54,013 bases of DNA from Candidatus Neomarinimicrobiota bacterium (GTDB lineage: Bacteria > Fidelibacterota > Marinisomatia > Marinisomatales > S15-B10), in contig JASLRT010000023.1 of the NCBI GenBank assembly GCA_030743815.1, positions 1 through 54,013 on the forward strand. Direction: 5' to 3'. Position numbers and translations under genes: made by a program. The notes beneath the pieces are model-generated. The model worked only from the letters and a program-made list of their open reading frames with translations. It was not told the DNA's origin and made no database searches. Shown here piece after piece: positions 9,561 through 19,916 of this stretch (its first letter is position 1; every line of letters starts with the position of its first letter).

Positions 9561-10590
9561 GATTCAGCTGGATCTTGATCTCCGTCAGGATCTTTGAAAC
9601 GACAAGGCTGGTAGCCTCCTCAATGGGCTGTTCCAACAAGACTCCAGCGGCGAAGGCGTGACCTCCTCCACCGAGGCACCTCGCCAGTTCATCTATTCTC
9701 ACCCGGCCTTTGGAGCGGAAGTTCACGCGTGATTGGCCTCCCGGTTTCTCATGTACCATCGCAGCTACTTCAACTCCTTTGATAGAACGCACAAGATCGG
9801 TAAAACCGCCTACATGCTCATCTTTGGCTCCCGCCTCTTCCATCATCTCCTTCGTCACGGTAAACCACGCTAGAGTACCATCCCCCTCAACCTCAACCGT
9901 ATCCAGTGCCAGCGCCATCAGGCGTATTCTTTCAACCGGTGTTGATTCGTAAACCTGTTCATAAACGTCGTAAGGCCTTACGCCGCTTCTTATCAGTTCG
10001 CTGGCCATCTCGTGAGCTTCAGCGGATGTATTGTTGAACCTGAACGACCCTGTATCCGTAAGGATTGCAACATATAGACTCTTAGCAATCTCTGGCTCGA
10101 GAGCTGGCCTAGAACCGTTCTTACCGTTCGCATATTTTATGTACTCATAAACGAGAAAACCTGTGGCACAGGCAGAAATGTCGTGAACGGAGTAGGTAAA
10201 TCCGTTGGGAGAAGGATGAGGATGATGGTCAATGGACAATGCGGGAAGACATGCCTTCTGAAAATCATGTCCCAGCCGGCCGAGCCTTTTGTAGTCACCG
10301 ATATCGAATGCTATGGCCAGATCCGCACTCTTTACCCAATCAAAGTGCATCTGGCGATCATATTCCTCAAAAGTTCCAAACTCGGTTAAAAAGTGCATAT
10401 CACCCGGTAGTGGCGTAGGGTTGAAAATTCTGCACTCTTTGCCACGTTTTTCCAGAAACCTGGCCATGGCGAGTTGGGAGCCAAGACCATCGCCATCAGG
10501 ACTGATGTGCGTCGAAAACACGATCCGATCTGAATCATCAATAAGCTGGTGCACCGACGCCCACCGCTTTTCCAGTTTTGAGTCAATCAT
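9550..10590 (-). CDS. nrnA: DHH-family phosphoesterase, NrnA-like (oligoribonuclease / pAp phosphatase)
   Basis: A 346-residue DHH-DHHA1 protein. The metal-binding motifs appear in order: SPDGDGLGS (30-38), AFDIGD, the DHH signature in LSIDHHPHP and AILTDTGSF. The C-terminal DHHA1 substrate domain has LGGGGHAFAAG. This layout and length fit NrnA, which degrades short oligoribonucleotides and dephosphorylates 3'-phosphoadenosine 5'-phosphate. Related DHH enzymes with c-di-AMP activity cannot be excluded, but those usually carry extra sensory domains. The gene begins a run with ispH-pdxS-pdxT-dxs-cstA; the 180 bases upstream may hold its promoter. Confidence 0.88.
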   Translation of the reverse strand: MIDSKLEKRWASVHQLIDDSDRIVFSTHISPDGDGLGSQLAMARFLEKRGKECRIFNPTPLPGDMHFLTEFGTFEEYDRQMHFDWVKSADLAIAFDIGDYKRLGRLGHDFQKACLPALSIDHHPHPSPNGFTYSVHDISACATGFLVYEYIKYANGKNGSRPALEPEIAKSLYVAILTDTGSFRFNNTSAEAHEMASELIRSGVRPYDVYEQVYESTPVERIRLMALALDTVEVEGDGTLAWFTVTKEMMEEAGAKDEHVGGFTDLVRSIKGVEVAAMVHEKPGGQSRVNFRSKGRVRIDELARCLGGGGHAFAAGVLLEQPIEEATSLVVSKILTEIKIQLNLEE

Positions 10591-10770
10591 CGTCGCTTCT
10601 CTCTTATGAGGAAATCATATCCTACTCAGTCAGGAAATTTACGCTGGCATGTCCGCAACTCAAAATGCTATTCGGGCAACTCCCGACGGAAGCCAGGTCT
10701 TTGAGTTGAAGGATAGATATACCTGACGAGTCCGACACCTGATCCAGAAAGTACGTTGCAACACACCAAT
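10591..10770. other. Intergenic region with a 9-bp inverted repeat
   Basis: This 180-base gap lies between the end of dprA and the start of nrnA. It contains a perfect 9-bp inverted repeat, CAACTCAAA (10656-10664) with TTTGAGTTG (10700-10708), enclosing a smaller hairpin TCGGG (10672-10676) / CCCGA (10682-10686). There is no T-run, so it is not a standard intrinsic terminator. On the minus strand a TATGAT-like -10 box occurs near the nrnA end of the gap. It may be a structured leader or a processing site; function is unknown. Confidence 0.4.
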
Positions 10771-12904
<2,134 letters not shown>

Positions 12905-12912
12905 TCACGTAG

Positions 12913-12941
12913 ATAAAAAAGGGGCACTCTTTCTCCCTTTT
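12913..12941 (-). terminator. Intrinsic terminator downstream of isocitrate dehydrogenase gene
   Basis: Read on the minus strand, a stem AAAAGGG / CCCTTTT (with one more possible G-C pair) closes a loop of about 11 bases and runs into a T-rich tail. It lies about 28 bases past the stop of the dehydrogenase gene, where a Rho-independent terminator is expected. The stem is short and A/T-rich at its base. Confidence 0.6.
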
Positions 12942-12968
12942 CCAAAAGATAACTATGCAGATACTAAC

Positions 12969-14168
12969 TCAGACTGCCTGGTAAGTCTGCCACCTGTTCT
13001 CGAGATCGGGATCCTGTATTGTCTCCATCAGATAGGCGGAGAATTTCTCTCCCGTAGCACCTGTGTCCCGGCCAGTCATGACGAGTTTCTTCTCGAACTG
13101 ACCGCAAATATCCAGGGCCATCTCCAGCTTTTGCGCGCGGTCAAGATAACCGATATGCTGCATAAGCATGGCACCGGCCCGAATCATGCTACTGGGATCG
13201 GCGTATTTAGCGCGTTCTTCATCCACCATTCTCGGCGCGGAGCCGTGAATCGCCTCAAACATAGAATACTTCCGACCAATGTTGGCAGCCCCGGCAGTAC
13301 CGACACCGCCCTGGAATTCAGCCGCTTCATCAGTGAGGATATCGCCGTAGAGATTCGGCAAAGCCATGACACGGAACTGAGTCCGCCGCTTGGGATCTAC
13401 CAACTTAGCCGTCATAATATCTATATACCAGTCGTCTACCTCCACATCGGGGTACTCCTTGGCAATCTCATAGCCGATCTTAAGAAATTTGCCGTCTGTC
13501 GTTTTTACAACATTGGCCTTAGTCACAAGCGTCAGCTTATTGATACCGTTCTTGCTGGCGTAGTCAAAGGCCAACCGGATGAGGCGCTCTGACCCCTGCG
13601 TGGTGGCAACAGTGAAATCGATTGCCATGTCATCCGTAACTTCTATCCCATCGTCGCCGAGAGCGTAGGCCCCTTCAGTATTTTCCCTGAAAAACATCCA
13701 GTCGATTCCTTCAGAAGGGACACGAACGGGACGGACGTTTGCGAAGAGATCAAGCTCTTTTCTCATCGCTACGTTGGCGCTCTCGATGTTGGGCCATGGA
13801 TCACCCTTCCTTGGCGTGGTAGTAGGTCCCTTCAGCGTCACGTGACATTTCTTTATCTCTTCCAGAACGTCATCCGGAATTGGTTTTTCCACTTCTGCAC
13901 GATATTCAATTGTAAGACCCTCGATATCCCTGAATTCCACCTTGCCCGATTTCTGCTCTTCCGCCAATAGGAATTTGAGGATACGCCGCGCCTCTTCAGC
14001 AATATACGGGCCGATGCCGTCACCACCAATAATTCCGATAATGATAGGTTTGAGCGCGGCGTAGTCGGTCTCTTCTTCTCCCGCCTTCATCTTCTCGATG
14101 CGGACCAACTGTTGCTCCAGTACTCGACCAAAATGCTCCTTCGCCTGCTCAACTGCTGGGTTACTCAT
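12969..14168 (-). CDS. icd: Isocitrate/isopropylmalate dehydrogenase family protein, probable isocitrate dehydrogenase
   Basis: A 399-residue beta-decarboxylating dehydrogenase, probably converting isocitrate to 2-oxoglutarate. The nucleotide-binding start IGIIGGDGIGP is at about 47-57. The substrate loop IESANVAMRKELDLFANVRP has the Ser-x-Asn of isocitrate dehydrogenases. FFRENTEGAYA, TLVTKANVVKTTDGKF, NLYGDILTDEAAEFQGG and EAIHGSAPR complete the family pattern. About 45 residues precede the usual fold start. The coenzyme loop after HGSAPR is unusual (MVDEERAKYADPS), so NAD or NADP preference is uncertain, and a homoisocitrate or tartrate/isopropylmalate role cannot be fully excluded. A terminator follows and a 114-base gap precedes it, so it looks like a single-gene unit. 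Confidence 0.85.
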   Translation of the reverse strand: MSNPAVEQAKEHFGRVLEQQLVRIEKMKAGEEETDYAALKPIIIGIIGGDGIGPYIAEEARRILKFLLAEEQKSGKVEFRDIEGLTIEYRAEVEKPIPDDVLEEIKKCHVTLKGPTTTPRKGDPWPNIESANVAMRKELDLFANVRPVRVPSEGIDWMFFRENTEGAYALGDDGIEVTDDMAIDFTVATTQGSERLIRLAFDYASKNGINKLTLVTKANVVKTTDGKFLKIGYEIAKEYPDVEVDDWYIDIMTAKLVDPKRRTQFRVMALPNLYGDILTDEAAEFQGGVGTAGAANIGRKYSMFEAIHGSAPRMVDEERAKYADPSSMIRAGAMLMQHIGYLDRAQKLEMALDICGQFEKKLVMTGRDTGATGEKFSAYLMETIQDPDLENRWQTYQAV

Positions 14169-14282
14169 GATTCCCCCTGTTAGATTTAGGAAGACTTACA
14201 AACTACACGGTAAACAGTTAACTCCAGTCAGAAACGCCGTTGCTACCGTGCTCAGATAGAATGATGAAATAATTACCTGTCA

Positions 14283-14585
14283 TCACTCCTTTTTATCCTT
14301 CTTGGTTGACGTCTTATTATTCGTTTCCAACTGTGGTGACTCCTCCTTTTTACCATCGGTCTTAGGCTTAACCTTATTCTGACTGTTGCCCCCTGAGGTG
14401 TTACGGTTCTTGTAATCAGTAATGTAAAATCCGGAACCTTTAAAGATCAGACCAGCCCCACCGCCTATCAGCCGCTTTAAGGTACCCGCACAAACAGGAC
14501 AATGTGCAAGAGGGTCTTCAGTCATAGTCTGAAGGTGCTCAAACTCATGTCCACAATCACTACATCTGTAATCGTATGTTGGCAT
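14283..14585 (-). CDS. FmdB-family zinc ribbon protein
   Basis: A 100-residue protein with an N-terminal FmdB/putative regulatory zinc ribbon. It starts MPTYDYRCSDCGHEFE, with paired cysteines at C8/C11 and C29/C32, then the glycine-rich FKGSGFYITDYKN that marks the family. The last 40 residues are lysine-, threonine- and asparagine-rich and probably disordered. Family members are widespread and their role is not settled (formamidase regulation is the historical name). Confidence 0.9.
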   Translation of the reverse strand: MPTYDYRCSDCGHEFEHLQTMTEDPLAHCPVCAGTLKRLIGGGAGLIFKGSGFYITDYKNRNTSGGNSQNKVKPKTDGKKEESPQLETNNKTSTKKDKKE

Positions 14586-14651
14586 TAGCTTTTCTGTATT
14601 CCGAACTTCACAAATTCCGGCTAAGAATTTACAAATACTATACTTTACAGG

Positions 14652-14669
14652 GAGCCATTATTATGGCTC
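14652..14669. repeat. Perfect 7-bp palindrome with 4-base spacer
   Basis: GAGCCAT and ATGGCTC flank TATT in the 131-base gap between coaD and the FmdB-type gene. It could form a compact RNA hairpin on either strand or be a dimeric protein-binding site. No clear T-run follows on the minus strand, so I do not call it a terminator. Confidence 0.5.
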
Positions 14670-14716
14670 AAAGAATTCCTTTATTCTTGAAAACAGTTTA
14701 AAGCAATCTTTCCTGT

Positions 14717-15202
14717 TCATTTACCGAATTTTTCGTGGAGTCGTTCAACGACAGCTGGTGGAACATAGCTGTCGATATCCGCCCCGAGTTCTGCTGCTTC
14801 ACGGATGACTGTTGAACTTAGATGCGTATATTTAGCATCCGTCATCAGGAATACCGTATTGACATCTCTGTTCAGATGTCGGTTTACCCAAGCAAGCTGA
14901 AATTCGAATTCGATGTCACTCACGAACCTGAGTCCCCTGATAAGTGCACAGGCCCCTTTTTCGCGGGCAAAGTCAACGATAAGTCCGTCATACGATGTAA
15001 CTTCAACATTCTCATAGTCAACTGAACAGGTACGGATCATTTCGAGCCTCTCATCAAGACCAAACAGTGGTTCCTTGTCTCTATGGGTGGCTATCGTTAT
15101 AATGAGATGATCAAACAGATGAACGGCTCGGTCGACGACATCCAGATGACCGTAGGTAATAGGATCGAACGATCCGGGATAGATGGCTATTTTCTTATTC
15201 AC
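14717..15202 (-). CDS. coaD: Phosphopantetheine adenylyltransferase
   Basis: A 161-residue nucleotidyltransferase that makes dephospho-CoA from 4'-phosphopantetheine and ATP. The N-terminal YPGSFDPITYGHLDVVDRA has the T/HxGH nucleotide motif, IRGLRFVSDIEFEFQL is the substrate region and HLSSTVIREAA the C-terminal ATP-binding SS/TxxR motif. Length is exactly typical. It overlaps the end of rsmD by 4 bases; rsmD-coaD adjacency is conserved in many bacteria. Confidence 0.97.
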   Translation of the reverse strand: MNKKIAIYPGSFDPITYGHLDVVDRAVHLFDHLIITIATHRDKEPLFGLDERLEMIRTCSVDYENVEVTSYDGLIVDFAREKGACALIRGLRFVSDIEFEFQLAWVNRHLNRDVNTVFLMTDAKYTHLSSTVIREAAELGADIDSYVPPAVVERLHEKFGK

Positions 15203-15726
15203 GGCACATTCCGGAAAAGGGAAATCTGTGTATCGCCATAATATCTGACGTCAGCTTCATCGCTCTGCCACTCCTCACGCCGGGCCGACTCAACGATCAG
15301 GACACCTTCTTCTCCAAGGCGTCTACACGCCAGGTTCACAAGCAGATCAAGATTAACCATCCCATATGGAGGATCAGCAAAAATGAGGTCAAACTCTTCC
15401 TTACAGCTGCGGAGATAGCGGAAAACATCACTGTACAGGATAGTGATCTTATGGCTGTCAAAGAGAAGCCTATTCTTCTCGATCACTCCCACAACCTTCG
15501 CGTTCAATTCAACAAATGTTACTGATGCAGCCCCCCGGCTGAGCGCTTCGAAACCGAGCGATCCTGACCCCGCATACAAATCGAGGGCTTTTTCCCCTAC
15601 CACTGTCTGCAAGATGTCAAAGATACTCTTCCGTACCCTCGCTTGCGTCGGGCGGACATCGTCAGCTCCACCCACTTTGAGACGAACCCCCTTCAGACTG
15701 CCTGCAAGGATAGCTGTTCTAGTCAT
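15199..15726 (-). CDS. rsmD: 16S rRNA (guanine966-N2)-methyltransferase RsmD
   Basis: A 175-residue SAM-dependent methyltransferase of the 30S subunit. RPTQARVRKSIFDIL and LDLYAGSGSLGFEALSRGA (SAM motif I) are typical, and the catalytic motif IV is FADPPYG. The start overlaps the end of the upstream small membrane protein gene by 8 bases. Directly followed by coaD, as in many genomes. Confidence 0.95.
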   Translation of the reverse strand: MTRTAILAGSLKGVRLKVGGADDVRPTQARVRKSIFDILQTVVGEKALDLYAGSGSLGFEALSRGAASVTFVELNAKVVGVIEKNRLLFDSHKITILYSDVFRYLRSCKEEFDLIFADPPYGMVNLDLLVNLACRRLGEEGVLIVESARREEWQSDEADVRYYGDTQISLFRNVP

Positions 15727-16021
15727 TGTCAGCTTTCGGCCTGGCCAGGAATTCGTGTGGCGTATATTCCGTCACTTCAGATCGCACCGTAGTTTTCATT
15801 ACAAAATACCACCATATTAGCGCACCCACGATAACAGCAAGCACAACCGCACCGAGTTCCTGTACGAGGAACGATTTCTTCATCTTCTTCTGTTTCGTTT
15901 TCTTCTGTTTCGTTGCCGCTTCTTTTTCCTCTGTCACCCGATTCTCCTTCTCTTCCACTAATTCAGGCACCGGAATATCCTCCTGAAATCCTCTATTTCC
16001 AAAAAGATTGATGTCTGGCAT
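15719..16021 (-). CDS. Small single-pass membrane protein, PilN-like N-terminus
   Basis: A 100-residue protein I cannot assign by family. It starts MPDINLFGNRGFQEDIPVPE, resembling the short cytoplasmic INLL-type leader of PilN/GspL-like pilus proteins. A highly charged lysine/glutamate segment (about 30-50) and one membrane helix (about 55-71, LGAVVLAVIVGALIWWYFV) follow, and only about 25 residues lie outside. It is much shorter than PilN. Its ATG shares a base with the stop of the PilM-like gene upstream, so the two products probably work together. Confidence 0.6.
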   Translation of the reverse strand: MPDINLFGNRGFQEDIPVPELVEEKENRVTEEKEAATKQKKTKQKKMKKSFLVQELGAVVLAVIVGALIWWYFVMKTTVRSEVTEYTPHEFLARPKADND

Positions 16022-16941
16022 CAGCCCGCTCTCCTCTGAATAAGACCCAGCAACTCCACAAATGGAGAACCTTTCCTGCGTGAGGATCCCATTCCAGATA
16101 TATCTGTTCGCGGAAAAGGGTCGATAACATCTGTTACCCCGTCACCGGCTTCATTACCTTTAAGAGCACTAAAACGTGGCTTTGTAAACTCACCTGTGAG
16201 GACAATCCGCAGATTCGGAGATTTATCAGAATCATTAAGATAGCTGTTCCACTCTTCAATACATCTGTCGGCGAAATCTGCGTCTCCCTGCAGAGACACA
16301 CCTTTTACCTTTCCCGACCGGACGTTCAGCACCCCAAAACTTCTTAATCTTCCCCGATCAATGAATTGTGCATCCAAGATTGTTTCTCGCGCAACCGCGA
16401 CTATCGCCTTCGAATGTCTCCCGTCATCAGAAGCTTTCACTGTTCGGTAAACGGAAAGAGAAGTGGACTCAAGCCACGAAGGGACATAACCTATACTATC
16501 GATAGAGGATCTAACACTTTCGACGAGGTTTTCAGTGGTAGTACAGGCGACAGTCAGTTCTTCTCCCTCGTCACCATTTGGGACAGCTTGAAAGAAAACC
16601 GCCGATTCATTCCAGAGAGTCCCCCATCTCTGGGCAAGGATCCACCTGAGATAAGACTCTTTTGTCGCCTCATCAAGGACCGCATCGCTCTTTAACAGGG
16701 TACAGTCGATCCATTCCGGATCCAGTGAAACAAACACTTCCCTGTCAGGTTTCTCAAGTGTGTCGGCAACTTGTTCAAATACATCATGAAGTAGTCCTCG
16801 AAGGCCGGGTGAACCCAGTTCAGGAGGGGAAAGTTCAGACGGGAGGGGTAGACTGTCTATACAGTTAATCTTAAAACTGTGGCCACCGATATCAGCCTGG
16901 GTGTACCGCAACCAGCCACCTTTAATACAGACAGCTAGCAC
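16021..16941 (-). CDS. PilM/GspL-like protein of unknown function
   Basis: A 306-residue soluble protein without a signal peptide. The pattern ESYLRWILAQRWG, then ELTVACTTTENLVESVRSSI and YVPSWLESTSLSVYRTV, resembles the actin-fold core of PilM and the cytoplasmic part of GspL, which organise the inner-membrane platform of type IV pili and type II secretion. The match is remote and made by eye. The next gene encodes a small single-pass protein with a PilN-like start, and a ComEA-like gene lies upstream, which fits a pilus or DNA-uptake role, but no other pilus genes are here. Confidence 0.5.
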   Translation of the reverse strand: MLAVCIKGGWLRYTQADIGGHSFKINCIDSLPLPSELSPPELGSPGLRGLLHDVFEQVADTLEKPDREVFVSLDPEWIDCTLLKSDAVLDEATKESYLRWILAQRWGTLWNESAVFFQAVPNGDEGEELTVACTTTENLVESVRSSIDSIGYVPSWLESTSLSVYRTVKASDDGRHSKAIVAVARETILDAQFIDRGRLRSFGVLNVRSGKVKGVSLQGDADFADRCIEEWNSYLNDSDKSPNLRIVLTGEFTKPRFSALKGNEAGDGVTDVIDPFPRTDISGMGSSRRKGSPFVELLGLIQRRAG

Positions 16942-16947
16942 AGCTTT

Positions 16948-17712
16948 TTAGAACCTGTCCCAGCTTTTATCTCCGTCTTCAATCTTTCCATGAGAGTTGG
17001 ATTTGAACGAAAATACCAGGTATCTTTGTTCTTTGTAAGTTTCAGTTATTGGACTCTGCACTGTCAGCATGTCATCTTCAGAGATCGTAATGATGTAAGG
17101 TTTCTCTGTCAAAGAGCAGAAAAACATAGTGGAATCCGGCATGTAGGAATCGTAATAGCTGACAACTTCCACGTGGCTTGAGAGATTCGTATCCGGAATG
17201 TCCACAAGAGTCGTATCCTTAAGGTAAGGATCAATCATATCGAGCCGTATAAAAGAGGTGTCGTAGCGTGCATCTTCCTGATTGTAAGTCACTACCGTGT
17301 AGACGGTGTCAACAATTGTATCTTTGCGCGTCATTAGGAAGCCGAAGGAAGTATCATACACAACATCATAGCCTTCGAATACATCAACATCAATTGATTC
17401 GTCCCCAAGGTGGATCGTCTGCTGACCAAGGAATGTTGAATCTGCGGTTAGGGAATCCCTGGTTGCATTTACTACTTTAAGTGCCCAGAGGCCATTCTCT
17501 GTCTGCTGATCCGTCAATCTTTCATAGTAGGTAAGAACATCATAATCGTTTTCCATTCTGAAACGACTTTCAGTTCTTATAGTCTCCTCCTCATCCCATA
17601 TGGCGCGAGGTATATATATCACAAGTATGAATATAACGATTGCCATAAGTATGCCCAATTCCAGCAGGTCACGCACCCACCATTTAAATTTAAAGTCAGA
17701 TATCTCAACCAT
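16948..17712 (-). CDS. Hypothetical membrane-anchored protein
   Basis: A 254-residue protein of no recognised family. One N-terminal membrane helix (about residues 15-34) anchors a long Asp/Thr/Tyr-rich extracytoplasmic domain that contains repeated D-T-x-x-V strand-like stretches (DTIVDTVYTVV, DTTLVDIPDTN), suggesting a beta-rich fold. It lies between the comEA-like and PilM-like genes with gaps of 35 and 6 bases, so it probably belongs to the same membrane or DNA-uptake set. Confidence 0.65.
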   Translation of the reverse strand: MVEISDFKFKWWVRDLLELGILMAIVIFILVIYIPRAIWDEEETIRTESRFRMENDYDVLTYYERLTDQQTENGLWALKVVNATRDSLTADSTFLGQQTIHLGDESIDVDVFEGYDVVYDTSFGFLMTRKDTIVDTVYTVVTYNQEDARYDTSFIRLDMIDPYLKDTTLVDIPDTNLSSHVEVVSYYDSYMPDSTMFFCSLTEKPYIITISEDDMLTVQSPITETYKEQRYLVFSFKSNSHGKIEDGDKSWDRF

Positions 17713-17747
17713 CGATCCGCTTGCTCCTTTCCAAATCCGTTTTCTGT

Positions 17748-18170
17748 TTAGATTGTTATCAGATTTCCGAGTCGTTGCAACGACTTTTCTCCGATTCCTC
17801 TTACTTTTTTCAGTTCTTCAATCGATTTGAAATTACCGTAATCCTGGCGATAGATGATAATTTTCTCGGCGAGCGCAGGTCCGATACCCGGCAAGAGTAC
17901 CAGTTCCTCCAGCGCGGCTGTGTTTATGTTCACTTTTACCATTGCGGAGATGATTTGATTTTTCCCCTCACCATCTTCCGAGGTGAGGCTAGCCTCATAC
18001 CGGTCACGATTTGATGCCGCAATGGATGCGATGGCAATGGCTGTCTCCTCAGCCTCAGCACTGAGTTGTGGTGAGGTACCAAACCATTCCCTTCTCACAA
18101 AACCAATCACGACCCCTACTACAAAAACAGTCAGGAGAAATCTTAGTATCATCTTTTCCTGGGAAGTCAT
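17748..18170 (-). CDS. comEA: ComEA-like helix-hairpin-helix DNA-binding protein
   Basis: A 140-residue protein with an N-terminal membrane anchor (about 10-24), a linker of about 50 residues and a C-terminal tandem helix-hairpin-helix domain. It has the hallmark VNINTAALEELVLLPGIGP and a second hairpin LKKVRGIGEKSLQRL. ComEA proteins bind double-stranded DNA in the periplasm during natural transformation. Presence of dprA in the same region supports a competence role, although no ComEC is in the window. Confidence 0.85.
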   Translation of the reverse strand: MTSQEKMILRFLLTVFVVGVVIGFVRREWFGTSPQLSAEAEETAIAIASIAASNRDRYEASLTSEDGEGKNQIISAMVKVNINTAALEELVLLPGIGPALAEKIIIYRQDYGNFKSIEELKKVRGIGEKSLQRLGNLITI

Positions 18171-18181
18171 AACCGCTACCG

Positions 18182-19297
18182 CTATGAACGCACCCTTTTT
18201 ATGCTCGCTTTCCCTATACTGCCGTTGCTGGCGGCCAGTTCTTCTAATAGATTCTTCTGCTTCGAATTGAGTTTCGTTGGTGTCTTGACCTGAATTTTCA
18301 CCAGTTCATCTCCTCTATAACTTCCTCTCAATTCAGGAAGTCCTTTGCCGCGCATGCGTAATACCTGCCCCGATTGAATACCCGCCGGAATACTCAGTTT
18401 TGCGCCACCATCGAGAGTTGGTACTTTGACCGAATCTCCCAACGCCGCCTGAGAGAATGATATTTCTAGTTCGGCAATGATATCCGAGCCGTGGCGTGTG
18501 AAATACTTATGTTCCTTTTCCTCGAAAAAGATGATAAGATCGCCGGATTCCGAACCTCTTGGTCCCCGGTTGCCTTCACCCCGTAGAGTCATATAGTTGC
18601 CCGTGGCAACTCCCGCAGGCACCTCGACCTTTATCTGGGACGGTTCCTTTTTCCGCCCCTCTCCTGAACATTTGCGGCAAGGACTGCTCACAACCTCGCC
18701 AGTACCGCCACAGTGAGCGCACTGGACAACATTCACGAACTGTCCGAAGAGCGACTTCGAAATCTGCTTCAACTGGCCGGAGCCGTTACAGGCTGAACAG
18801 CGCGAAGGCATCGTCCCAGGTTCGGCACCCGTTCCGGCACACGTATCGCAGGGATTCCACCTCTTGATCTTCATGGTCTTTGAGACTCCAATGGCAATCT
18901 CCTCCAGATCCAGTTCGAGGGTCACTTTCAGGTCGCCGCCGCTTACTCTACGTGTGTGGCGTCCACCGCCGCCGAAGAAATCGTCGAACGAACCAAAACC
19001 TTCCATAAAGGTGCGTAATGCATCAGAAAGATCAAAATCTCCAAATCCAAAACCACCAAAACCCGCTCCTGCCCCTTCTGTAGCCGCATGACCGAACTGA
19101 TCATACTGCGAACGCTTCTGAGCATCACTGAGTACCGAGTAGGCCTCCGCCGCTTCCTTGAACTTCTCTTCCGCCTCTGCATTTCCGGGATTTTTATCAG
19201 GATGATATTTCATTGCCAGTTTGCGGTAGGCCTTCTTGATCTCCGCTTCCGATGCGTTGCGGTCCAGATCGAGGACTTCGTAGTAGTCTCTTTTCAC
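18182..19297 (-). CDS. dnaJ: Chaperone protein DnaJ
   Basis: A 372-residue Hsp40 co-chaperone with all type I parts. The J domain starts [20 protein letters not shown] and contains HPD ([10 protein letters not shown]). A Gly/Phe region around 75-110 is followed by four zinc-binding repeats ([32 protein letters not shown]) and the C-terminal substrate domains. I place the start at GTG 19297 rather than at a longer ATG at 19342: the extra 14 residues (arginine/lysine-rich) are out-of-frame grpE sequence, DnaJ normally begins right at the J domain, and an AAGGAAG site lies about 10 bases upstream of the GTG. It follows grpE with one intervening base. Confidence 0.95.
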   Translation of the reverse strand: MKRDYYEVLDLDRNASEAEIKKAYRKLAMKYHPDKNPGNAEAEEKFKEAAEAYSVLSDAQKRSQYDQFGHAATEGAGAGFGGFGFGDFDLSDALRTFMEGFGSFDDFFGGGGRHTRRVSGGDLKVTLELDLEEIAIGVSKTMKIKRWNPCDTCAGTGAEPGTMPSRCSACNGSGQLKQISKSLFGQFVNVVQCAHCGGTGEVVSSPCRKCSGEGRKKEPSQIKVEVPAGVATGNYMTLRGEGNRGPRGSESGDLIIFFEEKEHKYFTRHGSDIIAELEISFSQAALGDSVKVPTLDGGAKLSIPAGIQSGQVLRMRGKGLPELRGSYRGDELVKIQVKTPTKLNSKQKNLLEELAASNGSIGKASIKRVRS

Positions 19298-19298
19298 G

Positions 19299-19916
19299 CT
19301 ATTTCGCTTCCTTTGTCTTGTCTTCTTTTTCCTCTTCCGCAACGGATGTTGCGTTGACTATCACTTTCGCGTGACGGATCACTCTGTCTTTGTAGCGGTA
19401 ACCTTTCTCAAATTCCTGCAGGATTATGTTCTCATCGTGCTCGTCTGAATTTTCTGTCATCATAGCCTCGTGGAGCTCGGGATCAAACTCCTCACCAACG
19501 GACTCGAAAGGTTCCACACCGTTACGGGAGAGCCGCCGCCTGAACTTTGCCAGAATCAGGTTTATCCCCTCAAGTACCGAATCAAGATTCTGTTCCTCGC
19601 CACCGTTACCTGAATTAACCACCCTCTCGATATCATCGATTACAGGCAGTAACGATTTGATCACTTCTTCCCCCTGATATTGCAACAGGCGGCTGAATTC
19701 CCTCTCTTTCCTCTTTCGGTAGTTGTCGAACTCAGCTCTCAGACGAAGGTGCCGATCTTCCAGTTCAGCTGATGCCAGCGCAAGCTCCTTAATCTGATCT
19801 TCAAGCTCCGTAACACCGTCTTCGACGGACTTAGTCGTCTTCGCTTCGCCATTTGGCTCAGCAGATCTGTCTTTTTCCTCTTTAACCTCTTTTTTCGTCT
19901 TTCCCTTTTTAGCCAT
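19299..19916 (-). CDS. grpE: Nucleotide exchange factor GrpE
   Basis: About 205 residues. A charged, probably disordered N-terminus rich in Lys/Glu precedes the long coiled coil with the family signature [16 protein letters not shown]. The beta domain has [12 protein letters not shown] and the end [19 protein letters not shown]. GrpE drives ADP release from DnaK. The preferred start is one of two adjacent ATGs at 19919/19916, which overlap the end of hrcA by 8-11 bases. It sits between hrcA and dnaJ; dnaK is not adjacent. Confidence 0.95.
   Translation of the reverse strand: MAKKGKTKKEVKEEKDRSAEPNGEAKTTKSVEDGVTELEDQIKELALASAELEDRHLRLRAEFDNYRKRKEREFSRLLQYQGEEVIKSLLPVIDDIERVVNSGNGGEEQNLDSVLEGINLILAKFRRRLSRNGVEPFESVGEEFDPELHEAMMTENSDEHDENIILQEFEKGYRYKDRVIRHAKVIVNATSVAEEEKEDKTKEAK

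Noticed and set aside
10656-10760. Possible tRNA-like or selC gene suggested by nested stems
   Set aside because: No acceptor stem, T-arm consensus or proper anticodon arm could be assembled on either strand.
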